Origin: a virus
Direction: 5' to 3' (one strand)
IMG/VR virus record: IMGVR_UViG_3300030103_001098
Coordinates: 1-31,818 of that record
DNA length: 31,818 bases
Positions 9,528 to 18,693 of the stretch are shown piece after piece; the first letter of the stretch is position 1, and every line of letters begins with the position of its first letter. Made by a program: the position numbers and the translations under genes. A model generated the notes under the pieces. The model saw only the letters and a program-made list of their open reading frames with translations, had not been told where the DNA came from and searched no databases.

Positions 9528-11806
9528 TAGAAAGTCACCTCCGCAACCATACCATTAACTTGAACTTTTAATGGCGCTGTTTGTGTAATTGTTACTTGTG
9601 GATCTCTGCTATAACCTAACAATCTAAATTCCTTTTTACCAGTAACAGGCTGTCTAGCTTGACTAAAATCACTATTTACATTTCTAATAATTAACTTTTT
9701 GCTATTTACAGATACAGACAAAGTATCATTCATATCAAGTATTATGCTAGATAAGGTTCTTGGCCTCCCTGTTTCTGGTCCAATGTTAGTATTTAAATCT
9801 AACGGATTAGTCTTTAGCTCTACATTAAAACCAAAGCCAACCTCACAACTTGTTAGAGATGTATCAACAGCAGACACATTTAAATTGCCACCAGATACAG
9901 TAAAAGACCCAAGGTAATCAGTACCATTAATAACATCTAATACTGCACCGTTCTCAAATTGTGAAGATACAGAAAATACACCATTGGAAATTCCTGTGTA
10001 TGTCTTAGAGCAATCTAAATTAGCAGTCTTATCCAATTCACATAAAACAAAACTATTAGAACCAGAACCTAAGTCTACGTTCAAAACTGAAAATAGTTTA
10101 TCAGATACACTAGCTATAGAATGAAACTTTCCAGAGGTTTCGAAGTTTGTCCAGCCCGCAATATTTTCTACCTTATTCAAGTTGTACACCACAAGACTTC
10201 CATCAGCATTCACAAAGAAAACAGCAGCATCAGAAGAGCCTATATCACCTATGGTAACTGATGATTGAATAGGGTTATTAATTAAATGAGCAGATAGCAA
10301 TGATATTGGATCTGATTTGTAAGCAGCTTCAGAGTCACTAAATACAAAAGACCTTACGGCAGAACCGCCTAACTGTGTAAATAATGTAGAGCCGTAGAAT
10401 GGTTGAGGTCTGGTAAACGTACTACCAAATGAAGTCTGCCTTTTTACTCTTGCATTAGTAGGGGTAATTGGTTCATTCTGAAATGATGGGATAAAAAACT
10501 CAGAACCCGCTGTAAAAATATGTATATCTCTATTTGAAACAAAATGTCTTATAGTAGCAACTTCACCAATGCTTAGTATTAATTCTATGGACTCATCATC
10601 TAAAGCTTCACCTATATCAAAGTTATAATACAAACCAGATTTGCTTGCCCATATAGTATCAGGTTGTGATGGAGTGCCACCAAACCACAATCTATTCTCG
10701 TGAAAGCCTACAGCAGCAGGGTATCCTCTTAATTTAGAATATGATTGTTCGAACCATTGTTCTGTTGGAGCATGAGTAATAATTTCTATATTACCCCCAC
10801 CATCTTCAGAAACATTTGCAGCAGAACCAGCTGTTAAAGTATACCTATCCTCATTGATTACAGCTTGTATAGTTCTAGCGCCATTAATTTGTGCGGCATT
10901 TATTCCCCCAACAGCAGTGGCATTTCTTACAGTAACAGAGTCACTAGCAGACATACCATGATTTATATGCTGTATTTCTATTGTAGTAGAGCCATCTACT
11001 GTTCTTATAGCGTTCGCATCAAGCTCAACATACAACTCATCTATTACATTTCCAGTAGCTTGAAGATTAGATTGAACGCTAGTAATTAATATTTCAGATT
11101 CATGATACCTCAGTCTAACGCCTACATGCTTAGAATTTGGAAAATCACCAGTTAATTCTGATGCACCACCAGTAAGATCAAAGTAAGGAAGGCTAGTAGT
11201 TACAGTTATTCCTGTGCCTGTTGTAGCAGATGGATTTAATGTGACGCCAGTAGCTTGGAAATGATAGTAAGGCTGATATATCCTAGCAGCACCCGCTTGT
11301 GTCTGGAAAACAAAAGGCTCAACTTGAAAACTATTTAAACCAGTTCTTATAAGCTGTTGTGTTTCAAATGTAGCATGAGAAAGAAATAAAATATCACCAC
11401 CTTGAGCATAAGTTATTTCGTGTAAGTATTCAGCAGTCCATACAAGAGCATCACTATTTGTATCAGCTGTAAGAGTAGTTGCTAAAGTAACAGCGCCAGT
11501 AGTAGGGTTAACAAAAAATATTTCGACTTTTTGATTTGATAGAGCAATTATATATTGTTCATCATCTGAGAATATAAATGGAATAATTCTTACTTGCTGC
11601 GTTTTAGATGTATCTTCTGTAACACCAGTAAAGTCATGTATAAATTTAAAGCCACCTCTTTTCTTTACGCCACCTTCCGACATAAGGAAAAAGTTTTTAA
11701 CACTTTGTGCTGAAGAGTTATATATAGCAGAATCCGTCCTTGATGACAAAGACGGACTAATTTCTCCATACTGGAAGTTTGTTATTGGTACTCTGGCTTT
11801 TCGCAT
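9527..11806 (-). CDS. Tail tubular protein B (gp12-like nozzle)
   Basis: 759 aa, close to T7 gp12 (about 790). The N-terminus (VPITNFQYGEISPSLSSRTD, then KNFFLMSEGGVKKRGG) is characteristic of gp12-like and phage stabilisation proteins of small podoviruses. The rest is beta-rich, with LRGYPAAVGFHENRLWFGG and a propeller-like middle. It forms the lower tail tube. It directly follows tail tube A with a one-base overlap. Confidence 0.85.
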   Translation of the reverse strand: MRKARVPITNFQYGEISPSLSSRTDSAIYNSSAQSVKNFFLMSEGGVKKRGGFKFIHDFTGVTEDTSKTQQVRIIPFIFSDDEQYIIALSNQKVEIFFVNPTTGAVTLATTLTADTNSDALVWTAEYLHEITYAQGGDILFLSHATFETQQLIRTGLNSFQVEPFVFQTQAGAARIYQPYYHFQATGVTLNPSATTGTGITVTTSLPYFDLTGGASELTGDFPNSKHVGVRLRYHESEILITSVQSNLQATGNVIDELYVELDANAIRTVDGSTTIEIQHINHGMSASDSVTVRNATAVGGINAAQINGARTIQAVINEDRYTLTAGSAANVSEDGGGNIEIITHAPTEQWFEQSYSKLRGYPAAVGFHENRLWFGGTPSQPDTIWASKSGLYYNFDIGEALDDESIELILSIGEVATIRHFVSNRDIHIFTAGSEFFIPSFQNEPITPTNARVKRQTSFGSTFTRPQPFYGSTLFTQLGGSAVRSFVFSDSEAAYKSDPISLLSAHLINNPIQSSVTIGDIGSSDAAVFFVNADGSLVVYNLNKVENIAGWTNFETSGKFHSIASVSDKLFSVLNVDLGSGSNSFVLCELDKTANLDCSKTYTGISNGVFSVSSQFENGAVLDVINGTDYLGSFTVSGGNLNVSAVDTSLTSCEVGFGFNVELKTNPLDLNTNIGPETGRPRTLSSIILDMNDTLSVSVNSKKLIIRNVNSDFSQARQPVTGKKEFRLLGYSRDPQVTITQTAPLKVQVNGMVAEVTF

Positions 11807-12393
11807 TAACTACGCCTATTAGTAATAAACCTCGAAGTAATAAATTTTTTGGTTGTTTGTTGCTGAGAGTCAGTTGATCTGGCCTTGGCTAAAAGTCTTT
11901 CGTATTGATTTGACATAAGATTAGCTAAAGATTCATCTCTTGTTAGTGCTGTAGCAAAGATACTTGCCATTGCATACTGAACGCAAACTGAAAAATAAGA
12001 AGGCCAATCCGCCTCATTAGCCCTATAAGTGTAATCTATTATAAGCTCGTCTTGCTCAGATGCGTCACAAAATATTTTATTGCCGTATGTATTATACTCA
12101 ATCTGAAGATCTCTTACGGTAACAGCGTGAGTAAATAAAATACCAGATGGTAATTGATATGCAGCATCAAACCTTCCAGTAGGTGCTTCAGACAATCTAT
12201 TTAAAACGGCCTGATTACTAGAAAACCTCCAACGAGTAGACACTAAGTTTGATCTAGCAATATCTTCATACATATTACCTGAAATCAAAGCCTCTGAAGT
12301 ATCATCTTCAAAAGAGGTAATAGGCTCTGCACCGACAAGGATTAAAGCCCTACTACATATATCTATTGCACTATTTGATGGTGTACTTGCCAT
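11806..12393 (-). CDS. Tail tubular protein A (gp11-like gatekeeper)
   Basis: 195 aa, the usual gp11 length. The N-terminus SAIDICSRALILVGAEPITSF and the later WRFSSNQAVLNRL and DYTYRANEADWPSYF match the tail tubular A/head completion family, which seats below the portal. The ATG is only ten bases from a GC-rich hairpin (12403-12420), and I see no Shine-Dalgarno between them, so initiation may be weak or depend on upstream translation. Confidence 0.85.
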   Translation of the reverse strand: MASTPSNSAIDICSRALILVGAEPITSFEDDTSEALISGNMYEDIARSNLVSTRWRFSSNQAVLNRLSEAPTGRFDAAYQLPSGILFTHAVTVRDLQIEYNTYGNKIFCDASEQDELIIDYTYRANEADWPSYFSVCVQYAMASIFATALTRDESLANLMSNQYERLLAKARSTDSQQQTTKKFITSRFITNRRS

Positions 12394-12402
12394 GTTTAAG
12401 TA

Positions 12403-12420
12403 TGGGGGCAGAAGCCCCCA
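12403..12420 (-). terminator. GC-rich hairpin between capsid and tail genes
   Basis: A seven-pair stem (TGGGGGC with GCCCCCA) closes a four-base loop, very stable for this AT-rich genome. On the minus strand the stem is followed by ATACTTAAAC rather than a T-run, so it may be a weak or factor-dependent terminator, a pause, or an RNA end protecting the upstream capsid message. T7 has its late terminator at the equivalent place, between genes 10 and 11. Confidence 0.5.
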
Positions 12421-12429
12421 CTCCTATTA

Positions 12430-12693
12430 TTAATCCCCGTCAGTTTCAACGATGGCTGTGCCATCAGAAACATCAACTACTGAGCCAGTGTTCGAAAGAA
12501 CATTAACAAAGTTAGTTGTCGGAGTATTGGTGTCTACAACAATAATTACATCTCTAACAGCAAGCATATTAGCTGCGCTATTAAAATATCCTGATGTATT
12601 TACAGTAGCAATAGCGTCTGCTGAACTATAAAGCCAAAGATCGCCATTAGATGCACCACCAATTCGAGTAAGATTTGCTGCGCTATAAGCCAT
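12430..12693 (-). CDS. Capsid-associated small protein, possible decoration
   Basis: 87 aa, beginning MAYSAANLTRIGGASNGDLWLY and continuing SADAIATVNTSGYFNSAANML, then VIIVVDT. I recall similar proteins directly downstream of the capsid gene in many small phages. The small, beta-rich, lysine-free sequence and the position suggest a head decoration or stabilisation role, which is inference. The Shine-Dalgarno AAGGAGAG is good. It probably shares a transcript with the capsid gene, 11 bases upstream. Confidence 0.75.
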   Translation of the reverse strand: MAYSAANLTRIGGASNGDLWLYSSADAIATVNTSGYFNSAANMLAVRDVIIVVDTNTPTTNFVNVLSNTGSVVDVSDGTAIVETDGD

Positions 12694-12704
12694 GATTACT
12701 CTCC

Positions 12705-13514
12705 TTAGTTATTGTCTAGGACTTCGTAGATACCGTTATCATCGATAGCTACTGATCCCATTGACATCATTGATGTTGCTAAGTGAGAAACTTTCTCGGC
12801 AACATAGTTTACTTCTGTTTGGACATCAGAGTTAATTCCGATACCCATTGCGCTTGTATGGTAAGCAAAGTTTTTACCACCTGACACAGCAGACGTTGAG
12901 AACACCTTGAAACCAAGGAACTCTTTCATTGTCATGCCACCTGCAAATGGTAAGTTTTGAGGCCCAACAAAGTCACTTGAAGCAAATTCAGTAATTGCAA
13001 ACAAATCTGCAAAACCAGCAGGAGACATTGCAAGATAACGCTGACCATCCTCAGGAACACTTGCAGTACCAAATGTTTCAAACAATGATAGTAAATCTGC
13101 TTTTGCGAGAGCAGAGCCAGTGTCATGTATTTGAGTAGAGTTAGCACCCGCATCCATTGCAGTAATGATAAGTTCATCTGTTTTTCTACCAAGTGCAGCA
13201 GCAGCAGATTGAGAAACAGCTTGACGCTCGTTAATATTAACCTTTAATTCATCAAGCTTATCGATGTACTCAGCGGCATAATAATCTTCCATTGTCGCTT
13301 CGACAGTAGTGTGCGTTAACTCCATAGGAGTAACATTACCATTGCGAGATTTAGTTGAAGCTGATCCAGCGCCTATTTTCTGGAATCGTGCAGTTGAACC
13401 TGACACATTTGTAGAGCGAATAGTATTCCGTAGCTTAGAACCCATACGCTGATACGCCATGTGAACTTCAGTTTCAAACTGCTTTATAAAGGCTTGGTCT
13501 ATTGTATTAGCCAT
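12705..13514 (-). CDS. Major capsid protein
   Basis: 269 aa. The N-terminal half contains IDQAFIKQFETEVHMAYQRMGSKL and the middle ARFQKIGAGSAS, MELTHTTVEATMEDYYAAEYID and RKTDELIITAMDAGA, followed by an HK97-fold-like C-terminal half with GQRYLAMSP and MTMKEFLGFKVFSTS. This matches a capsid family frequent in marine podovirus genomes. It follows the scaffold gene after a 150-base gap holding a late-motif copy, consistent with separate high-level expression. The Shine-Dalgarno is AAGGAC. Confidence 0.88.
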   Translation of the reverse strand: MANTIDQAFIKQFETEVHMAYQRMGSKLRNTIRSTNVSGSTARFQKIGAGSASTKSRNGNVTPMELTHTTVEATMEDYYAAEYIDKLDELKVNINERQAVSQSAAAALGRKTDELIITAMDAGANSTQIHDTGSALAKADLLSLFETFGTASVPEDGQRYLAMSPAGFADLFAITEFASSDFVGPQNLPFAGGMTMKEFLGFKVFSTSAVSGGKNFAYHTSAMGIGINSDVQTEVNYVAEKVSHLATSMMSMGSVAIDDNGIYEVLDNN

Positions 13515-13664
13515 TTTTACAGTCCTTAATTGAGTTTCTGATTGCTACGAGTATCCATTCTTACATATCAATTCGGGTATCCATAAGGGCCGATCAATGC
13601 GATATGGGTCGTAATAAATTATTCTAAACAACAATTTTTGCAAAAATGCAACGCACAAATTTAA
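13515..13664 (-). promoter_or_regulatory. Capsid gene leader with late-motif copy 2
   Basis: Largest gap in the structural block. On the minus strand it holds TTGTGCGTTG (13649-13658), then the 12-base palindrome TTTTTGCAAAAA (13635-13646), an AT-rich stretch with TAGAAT, and two GTATCCAT copies in the untranslated leader (plus-strand sense). This layout suggests a dedicated capsid promoter and leader. No standard -35/-10 pair with 16-18 base spacing is clear. Confidence 0.5.
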
Positions 13665-14420
13665 TTATGTGTTATAAAGTTTTTGAAAACCCTCATTAAC
13701 TTGATTGATGAAATCATTATTACGTTTTGCAGGATGCCAATATTTCTCATCCTGCATCATTTCTCTAAGCCCCTGTTCAGTAATTTTACTAGGAGAATCT
13801 GCTTGAGAAGAAATGCTAGGGTCTTTCATCTTCTCCATAATAAATTCCAAAACAACAACACCATCAGCAGTTTCTGTCAATCTTTCTATAGATGGCATAT
13901 GATCTTCTGGGAAAAATTGATTAGCAAAAAGTGCAGCAGCCTCTATTCTAGAGTTTGCATTATCACCTAGCTTCTCTAATTCTTCTGTAGCATTAGGAAC
14001 TGTAGACTCAATTGCATTAATAACTTTGTTTAAACCATTAGAAAACTCTTCCTGACTAAAACCGTTTTCAAAAGAATGATCTGCCCACCACTTTAAAAAA
14101 TCTGTATCTATAACAGCTTCTTCAATAACATCATCTGGTAAAGCATAATCCCCAGAAGTCTTAGGCCTGTCTTTATAAGCTTCTGTTTGAACCTCATTTA
14201 AAAACTTTTCTCTAAGATCCTCTTCTTTAGTTCCAAGCTTTGACTCAAGCTCTTTATATGCTTTTGCTAAATCTTCACCACTATTGTATTTTTCAGGAAG
14301 CCACTCAGGTCTATCTGGCTTAGCCTCAAGATCTTCAGCTACCACAAAGTCCCTATCTTCAGCTGCTGGCAATTCTGTTTGTGTTTCTTCTGCTACTTCT
14401 GTTTGCTGTTCTTCACTCAT
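13665..14420 (-). CDS. Capsid assembly scaffold protein
   Basis: 251 aa, strongly acidic at the N-terminus (MSEEQQTEVAEETQTELPAAED), then the conserved RPEWLPEKYNSGEDLAKAYKE block that opens T7-like scaffold proteins. The rest is helical, with a C-terminal part (ITEQGLREMMQDEKYW) that would contact the capsid. Scaffold between portal and capsid is the standard order. The start overlaps the previous gene by eight bases. Confidence 0.85.
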   Translation of the reverse strand: MSEEQQTEVAEETQTELPAAEDRDFVVAEDLEAKPDRPEWLPEKYNSGEDLAKAYKELESKLGTKEEDLREKFLNEVQTEAYKDRPKTSGDYALPDDVIEEAVIDTDFLKWWADHSFENGFSQEEFSNGLNKVINAIESTVPNATEELEKLGDNANSRIEAAALFANQFFPEDHMPSIERLTETADGVVVLEFIMEKMKDPSISSQADSPSKITEQGLREMMQDEKYWHPAKRNNDFINQVNEGFQKLYNT

Positions 14421-14676
14421 TTGATTTTACTCTATGTCCTCTTTGCATGTGACGTTCTATTAAACCAACAAGATAACGCTGACCCTCAAGATGCCTTAGT
14501 TCATCGGTGGATATATTAGGACCACTTACTAACTCAATAGTAATACTCCTTAGATATTTTAGGATTTCTTTTCCAGTAGGTTCGGAAAAAACAGAAGCTA
14601 TGTTTAAGCTTATTTTATTTTCTTCTGTTTTCTTTCTTGCAATTCCATCTAAACCAATGTGACTATTCTGCGGCAA
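14413..14676 (-). CDS. Bbp19-like small structural-region protein
   Basis: 87 aa. The core VFSEPTGKEILKYLRSI and HLEGQRYLVGLIERHMQ resembles the short Bbp19-type phage proteins usually found between portal and scaffold, from memory. Function is unknown. The gene overlaps the portal end by 14 bases and the scaffold start by eight, so it is translationally coupled on both sides. Confidence 0.65.
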   Translation of the reverse strand: MPQNSHIGLDGIARKKTEENKISLNIASVFSEPTGKEILKYLRSITIELVSGPNISTDELRHLEGQRYLVGLIERHMQRGHRVKSNE

Positions 14677-16207
14677 TCTGTTGTCCTGTAACTTGTTGCG
14701 GTTGTTGCTGTTGTTGCATTTGCTGCATCATTGCAACTATCTGTCTACGCTCTTCTGCGTCACGAATCAACCCATCAGGCACACCAAACTTTTTGGCTAA
14801 ATGAATTGCAGTTTCTTCAGAGTTAATTAACATGTTTGTCATATCAGGACCAAAATACGCACTTACAAGTTCTAAGAATCTAGAAACAGCACTAATGTCT
14901 TGGTTTGATTGAGCTTGAGCAAGAGGAGAAACAGACCTGATCTTAACCTCCCGACCATTCACTGTTGGCAAATCAATTCTTCCCTGTTTCTTTAATATAT
15001 AAATAACCCTTTGCAATACTGGCTGAACTAACTCTGCTTGCAATCTTCCAAAAGCAGACCCTATTCTTCTAGACAGGTCTGCCATGCGCTCGGCAACCTC
15101 AGTAGCAGATGCAGGAGTTCTGTCAGGATTTCCTAGCATCTCGCTATAAAGTGCCCTCTTAATATTATTACGCATATCGCTCAACACCAAATCAGCTACA
15201 TCAAAACGACCTGCTGCTTGTATTGGCTGCAATCCACCAGATTGAGGAGACTTGGGTATTATTGTGCCAGGGACTAAATTGATGGTATCTGGATTTACTA
15301 TTCCATCATCATCCATCTGGTATATGCCAGATATAGCCATCTGCGCATTTTCTAATATTAATTGAATAGTTAGATTTGTAGTTTTTATTGCAGATAAAGC
15401 ATTTATTAATGGGCCTCGACCGTATACTTCCCCTGCGCATTTAGACCATCTAAAACAAACATATGGATTTGCACCAACACCTTTAAACTCTTTCTGCAAG
15501 AGATAGGTTTCTGTAGAAGTATCCACAACATAATGAAGGTATCCCTCCTCATTCTTCTTAGAATAATCTTTACAAATTACCTCTAATACTTTGCATTTAC
15601 CCTCAGGATCTCTTTGTATTCTATGCAATACTTTGTCATCAAAATCTTTCTCATTGTATATATTTTTTAGATCAGAATTTCTAATGCCTTTTCGCTCTCT
15701 AAATACATGATCGATCTTATCATCAGCACCAGTATCAAGAACAACATGAGGCAAAGGAACAGCAGAGAAAACTATAGGATTAATTGCATCGCCCTCTTCA
15801 ATGCAAAGAACACCAGTTCCAACAGCTAAATCCATAAAGGATTCATGGACTTCCTGAGAAAAATTAGAGTTCTGTAGTATCTCAAAGACATACTCAGTAA
15901 CCTCATCTAAATCATTATCAATTAAATCTTTATCTTGATCTGGTATTTCAGAACCAGAAGTTAAGTCTGCCCATCTTGCAAAATTGGGAACTAATCCCGA
16001 TTGAAGCCTCGAAGCAAATTCTTGAACACCAACCACTGCCGTTTCATCAAAAATCTTATCATCTCTACGCTGTCCAGCAGTTTCGTAATAAAAAGATTCG
16101 CGCTGTGGAAGAGCATATTCATAACACTCTTCAAAAAGATCAACAAAGTTTTGCCTATGTGCTTTAGCTTTTTCATAACGTTCCAAGTATTTTTTTGAGT
16201 CATGCAT
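14663..16207 (-). CDS. Portal (head-tail connector) protein
   Basis: 514 aa, near T7 gp8 length (536). It shows the T7-like connector family pattern: KAHRQNFVDLFEECYEYALP near the N-terminus, IFDETAVVGVQEFASRLQSG, PYVCFRWSKCAGEVYGRGP in the middle, and SEMLGNPDRTPASATEVAERM, which is the hallmark of the family. The C-terminus is glutamine-rich (MMQQMQQQQQPQQ). It forms the dodecameric DNA channel at the head vertex. It lies next to the scaffold region and just downstream of an unknown protein, with a two-base gap. Confidence 0.92.
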   Translation of the reverse strand: MHDSKKYLERYEKAKAHRQNFVDLFEECYEYALPQRESFYYETAGQRRDDKIFDETAVVGVQEFASRLQSGLVPNFARWADLTSGSEIPDQDKDLIDNDLDEVTEYVFEILQNSNFSQEVHESFMDLAVGTGVLCIEEGDAINPIVFSAVPLPHVVLDTGADDKIDHVFRERKGIRNSDLKNIYNEKDFDDKVLHRIQRDPEGKCKVLEVICKDYSKKNEEGYLHYVVDTSTETYLLQKEFKGVGANPYVCFRWSKCAGEVYGRGPLINALSAIKTTNLTIQLILENAQMAISGIYQMDDDGIVNPDTINLVPGTIIPKSPQSGGLQPIQAAGRFDVADLVLSDMRNNIKRALYSEMLGNPDRTPASATEVAERMADLSRRIGSAFGRLQAELVQPVLQRVIYILKKQGRIDLPTVNGREVKIRSVSPLAQAQSNQDISAVSRFLELVSAYFGPDMTNMLINSEETAIHLAKKFGVPDGLIRDAEERRQIVAMMQQMQQQQQPQQVTGQQIAAE

Positions 16208-16209
16208 TA

Positions 16210-16923
16210 TTAATACCTACTATAAAAACCAATTCCACCGCGAGATCCTGTCATTAATGAACCTCTACTTCTGCCGCCTCTTTTACCAGTTGCTTCTGAC
16301 ACAGCGACATCGCCCTTAGTAATACTCAACCCTCTTTCCCTACCTGTTAAAACTTTTTTTCCAGACCCAAACTCAGCCATCCCCTCTAATCTTCTTTTTA
16401 ATAAAGATCTTTTCTGTCTGGCTTTCTCCAGCCTAGATAATCTTAATTGCTCAGAAGCAACCTCTTCCTGTTTTCTTACCGCTTCAGATGGCTCTATTAT
16501 AATAGTTTGTGGTGTAACACTAGTAGTACCTATTGGTTTGCTAGGATCAACAGTTTTCAAAGATATGTCTTTATCCTCAGATTTACTCGAAGTAACATCA
16601 CCAGATTCTAAATCTTTTAATTCTTGAGTAAGATCTTTTACCCCTGTTTCTTCGTCTTTGTTCTCAGTGATTATCAGGTCTTTTGCATTTGAATTAAGCC
16701 AAGCTAATAACTGTCGCTTTTCTACATCATTACTATCATCTCTAAATATAGGACTTAGAGTACCATCTGGAAGAATAGCTTGTGCGCCAGAGTGCTTAAA
16801 TAGTCCTGCTCCTGCATTTTGCAATTTTACACCCGCTGATTGATATTTTAAAAGATCTTCAGCACCAGCCGAAAGAATATTTTTAAGCTTCATGTCAAAT
16901 GGTTTTTTGCTAAATATACCCAT
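16210..16923 (-). CDS. Unknown charged protein between TerL and portal
   Basis: 237 aa with no family I recognise. A short N-terminal segment (MGIFSKKPFDMKLKNILSAG) leads to a charged, Ser/Asp/Lys-rich middle that is probably disordered. A basic helix follows (LRLSRLEKARQKRSLLKRRL), then a Gly/Arg/Ser-rich tail ending GGRSRGSLMTGSRGG and FYSRY. The RNA- or DNA-binding-looking tail and the site before the portal suggest a virion or packaging-linked role, but that is a guess. It is the first gene after late-motif copy 1. The Shine-Dalgarno is AGAGGAA. Confidence 0.7.
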   Translation of the reverse strand: MGIFSKKPFDMKLKNILSAGAEDLLKYQSAGVKLQNAGAGLFKHSGAQAILPDGTLSPIFRDDSNDVEKRQLLAWLNSNAKDLIITENKDEETGVKDLTQELKDLESGDVTSSKSEDKDISLKTVDPSKPIGTTSVTPQTIIIEPSEAVRKQEEVASEQLRLSRLEKARQKRSLLKRRLEGMAEFGSGKKVLTGRERGLSITKGDVAVSEATGKRGGRSRGSLMTGSRGGIGFYSRY

Positions 16924-16975
16924 CTTTCAAATTCCTCTTAATTTCTTTTTTGTAAATCACAGAAAAAAATAAATT

Positions 16976-18505
16976 TCAACGCACAAGTGACCAAACACTT
17001 GGCTTTTTTGCAACACTTTTAGGTTTTCTGTTAAATACATCAAAGTCTTTTCTTGCATTAAAAACTTGTGCAGATTTTTGGTTTGACATCAAAGCCCTAC
17101 CTTCTCCTGCGCCTAACATTAAATACTGAAGTGCATCGTGAATATGTGAATACATATTCTTATCAGGTTTATCGGCATACCTCTCACCGCTTACCTCCAT
17201 TCTTTTGTAAGCATAGCCACCTTCAAACCCCTTAAGCAATTGCTGACATCTTCTGTCAACTAAAAACGCAGGTTTACCTTCAACCATTTTATTAAGTTGT
17301 TGCGCCACTGATTCCAAGCGAAGATCCACAGAATTACTCGGGGCGGGAAAAGCACGTAACCCTGCACCTCTAAGTATGTGGAAAGGGGTAGATTCGTCCG
17401 TTTGCGCCCTAAAATCACCCGCAGGATCGCCATATATATAAACATCGGAAGCCTCAGAAAACCTAGTAGCAATTTCATTTCGTAATACCTCTGCAAATCT
17501 AACAATACCCATATCAAAAGCTACTACCTCTGATTGGATTAACCATCTATTTCTTACCTTCTGACCTATAACAGCAGCAGGTGTAAGACCAAAATCTATA
17601 CCAATGTATAAAGGCAAGCCTGATGCTATAGGTATTTCCTCTTTAGCAATATGCGTTTCACTTACAAACATTGGATATACTGGCTTTCCATCTTGTATTG
17701 TACCTAACTTATTCATAACATACACATCAATCCAAGATTTTGTTTTACCCTGAATAAGATTAGTGTAATAATTTCTCATCATATTCTTTTTGTTTTCAGC
17801 TTCACTATTTGACTTGTAGCTTTCTACCTCACCATCTTCATTATAGATCTCCTTCATTGCAGATGGTTGTGTAAAAAATTGCCAGTTATCAGGCTTGACC
17901 AACATTTTTGCTTGCTCTCTAGGAATGTGATCTGGAACAGGAACCTCTCCTGACATTATAGGCCACCAATGATCTTCCTCTGGTGCGTTGGTATCTGCAA
18001 TAACACCTGTCCAACTAGGTCCGCCATCACGCATAGAAGGAAATCTACCCACCCTCATAGTACAAGCATCAATAATACTTTTGGGTATCTCCCTTGCCTC
18101 GTTAATCCAGATGCCTGTTAACTCGAGGGACAATAATTTTTTAACATCTTCTGGACGGTCAAGAGCAAGGAAGATTACCTCAAGGTCTATGTCTCCCTTT
18201 CTAATGTGATGCGTATAAGGCACAGACCAAGTAAACTTACCCCATTCATTCTCAGGAAACCAATCAAGCCAAGTCTTTATAGTGGTCGTTCTAAGCTGTG
18301 GGTTTGTATTTCTTATAATTGCCCATCGACTTTTCCTTACACCATCAGGACTTTTTTCTTGAGAAAGAGATCTTCTAAATACTTCAATACAACACCCAAC
18401 AGACTTGCCAGATCCAACTGGGCCTCTTATGCCGCGAAAAAAAGTGTTGTCTTTCATAAAATGCTTTAAGACTTCACCATCAGGTTTGTATTTAAAATTA
18501 ATCAA
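16976..18505 (-). CDS. terL: Terminase large subunit
   Basis: 509 aa. The ATPase has Walker A GPVGSGKS at residues 28-35, a Walker B-like GIWINE ending at Glu136, and a coupling-type DTNAPEEDHW at 171-180. The RNase H-like nuclease has Asp304 (YIGIDFGLTPAAV), Asp360 (VYIYGDPAGD) and Asp457 (SHIHDALQY). It cuts and pumps concatemeric DNA into the prohead at the portal. TerS is not adjacent: about ten small genes and 2.2 kb separate them. It overlaps the upstream gene by four bases. Confidence 0.95.
   Translation of the reverse strand: MINFKYKPDGEVLKHFMKDNTFFRGIRGPVGSGKSVGCCIEVFRRSLSQEKSPDGVRKSRWAIIRNTNPQLRTTTIKTWLDWFPENEWGKFTWSVPYTHHIRKGDIDLEVIFLALDRPEDVKKLLSLELTGIWINEAREIPKSIIDACTMRVGRFPSMRDGGPSWTGVIADTNAPEEDHWWPIMSGEVPVPDHIPREQAKMLVKPDNWQFFTQPSAMKEIYNEDGEVESYKSNSEAENKKNMMRNYYTNLIQGKTKSWIDVYVMNKLGTIQDGKPVYPMFVSETHIAKEEIPIASGLPLYIGIDFGLTPAAVIGQKVRNRWLIQSEVVAFDMGIVRFAEVLRNEIATRFSEASDVYIYGDPAGDFRAQTDESTPFHILRGAGLRAFPAPSNSVDLRLESVAQQLNKMVEGKPAFLVDRRCQQLLKGFEGGYAYKRMEVSGERYADKPDKNMYSHIHDALQYLMLGAGEGRALMSNQKSAQVFNARKDFDVFNRKPKSVAKKPSVWSLVR
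16977..16986 (-). promoter_or_regulatory. Late-gene motif TTGTGCGTTG, copy 1
   Basis: The motif overlaps the last codons of TerL (leucine-valine-arginine-stop reads CTT GTG CGT TGA) and lies 54 bases ahead of the 237-aa gene that opens the portal-scaffold block. A T-rich stretch follows. The two other copies are intergenic, so coding constraint does not explain the shared sequence. Confidence 0.4.
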
Positions 18506-18693
18506 CGCAAGCCCTTGTCTACACCAAACCTAATCATTTTCTCTACAACCTCTGGTCCAATACTTTCTATCAGCCTGTCACACTGCTCATCGGTCGCCAA
18601 ACCTTTAGCATCTACATGAGAAAGATGTACTTTTCTAACTATTCCTCTCAGCAAAGAAAGGTCTTGTTGGGATATACTGCTCAAAAAAGTCAT
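18502..18693 (-). CDS. Unknown 63-aa protein upstream of terL
   Basis: Short, helical, soluble-looking protein (FLSSISQQDLSLLRGIVRKVHL, then ATDEQCDRLIESIGPEVVEKM). No family recognised. Four-base overlaps with both the nuclease-like gene before it and terL after it indicate that all three are co-translated. A packaging accessory role would fit the position only. Confidence 0.7.
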   Translation of the reverse strand: MTFLSSISQQDLSLLRGIVRKVHLSHVDAKGLATDEQCDRLIESIGPEVVEKMIRFGVDKGLR

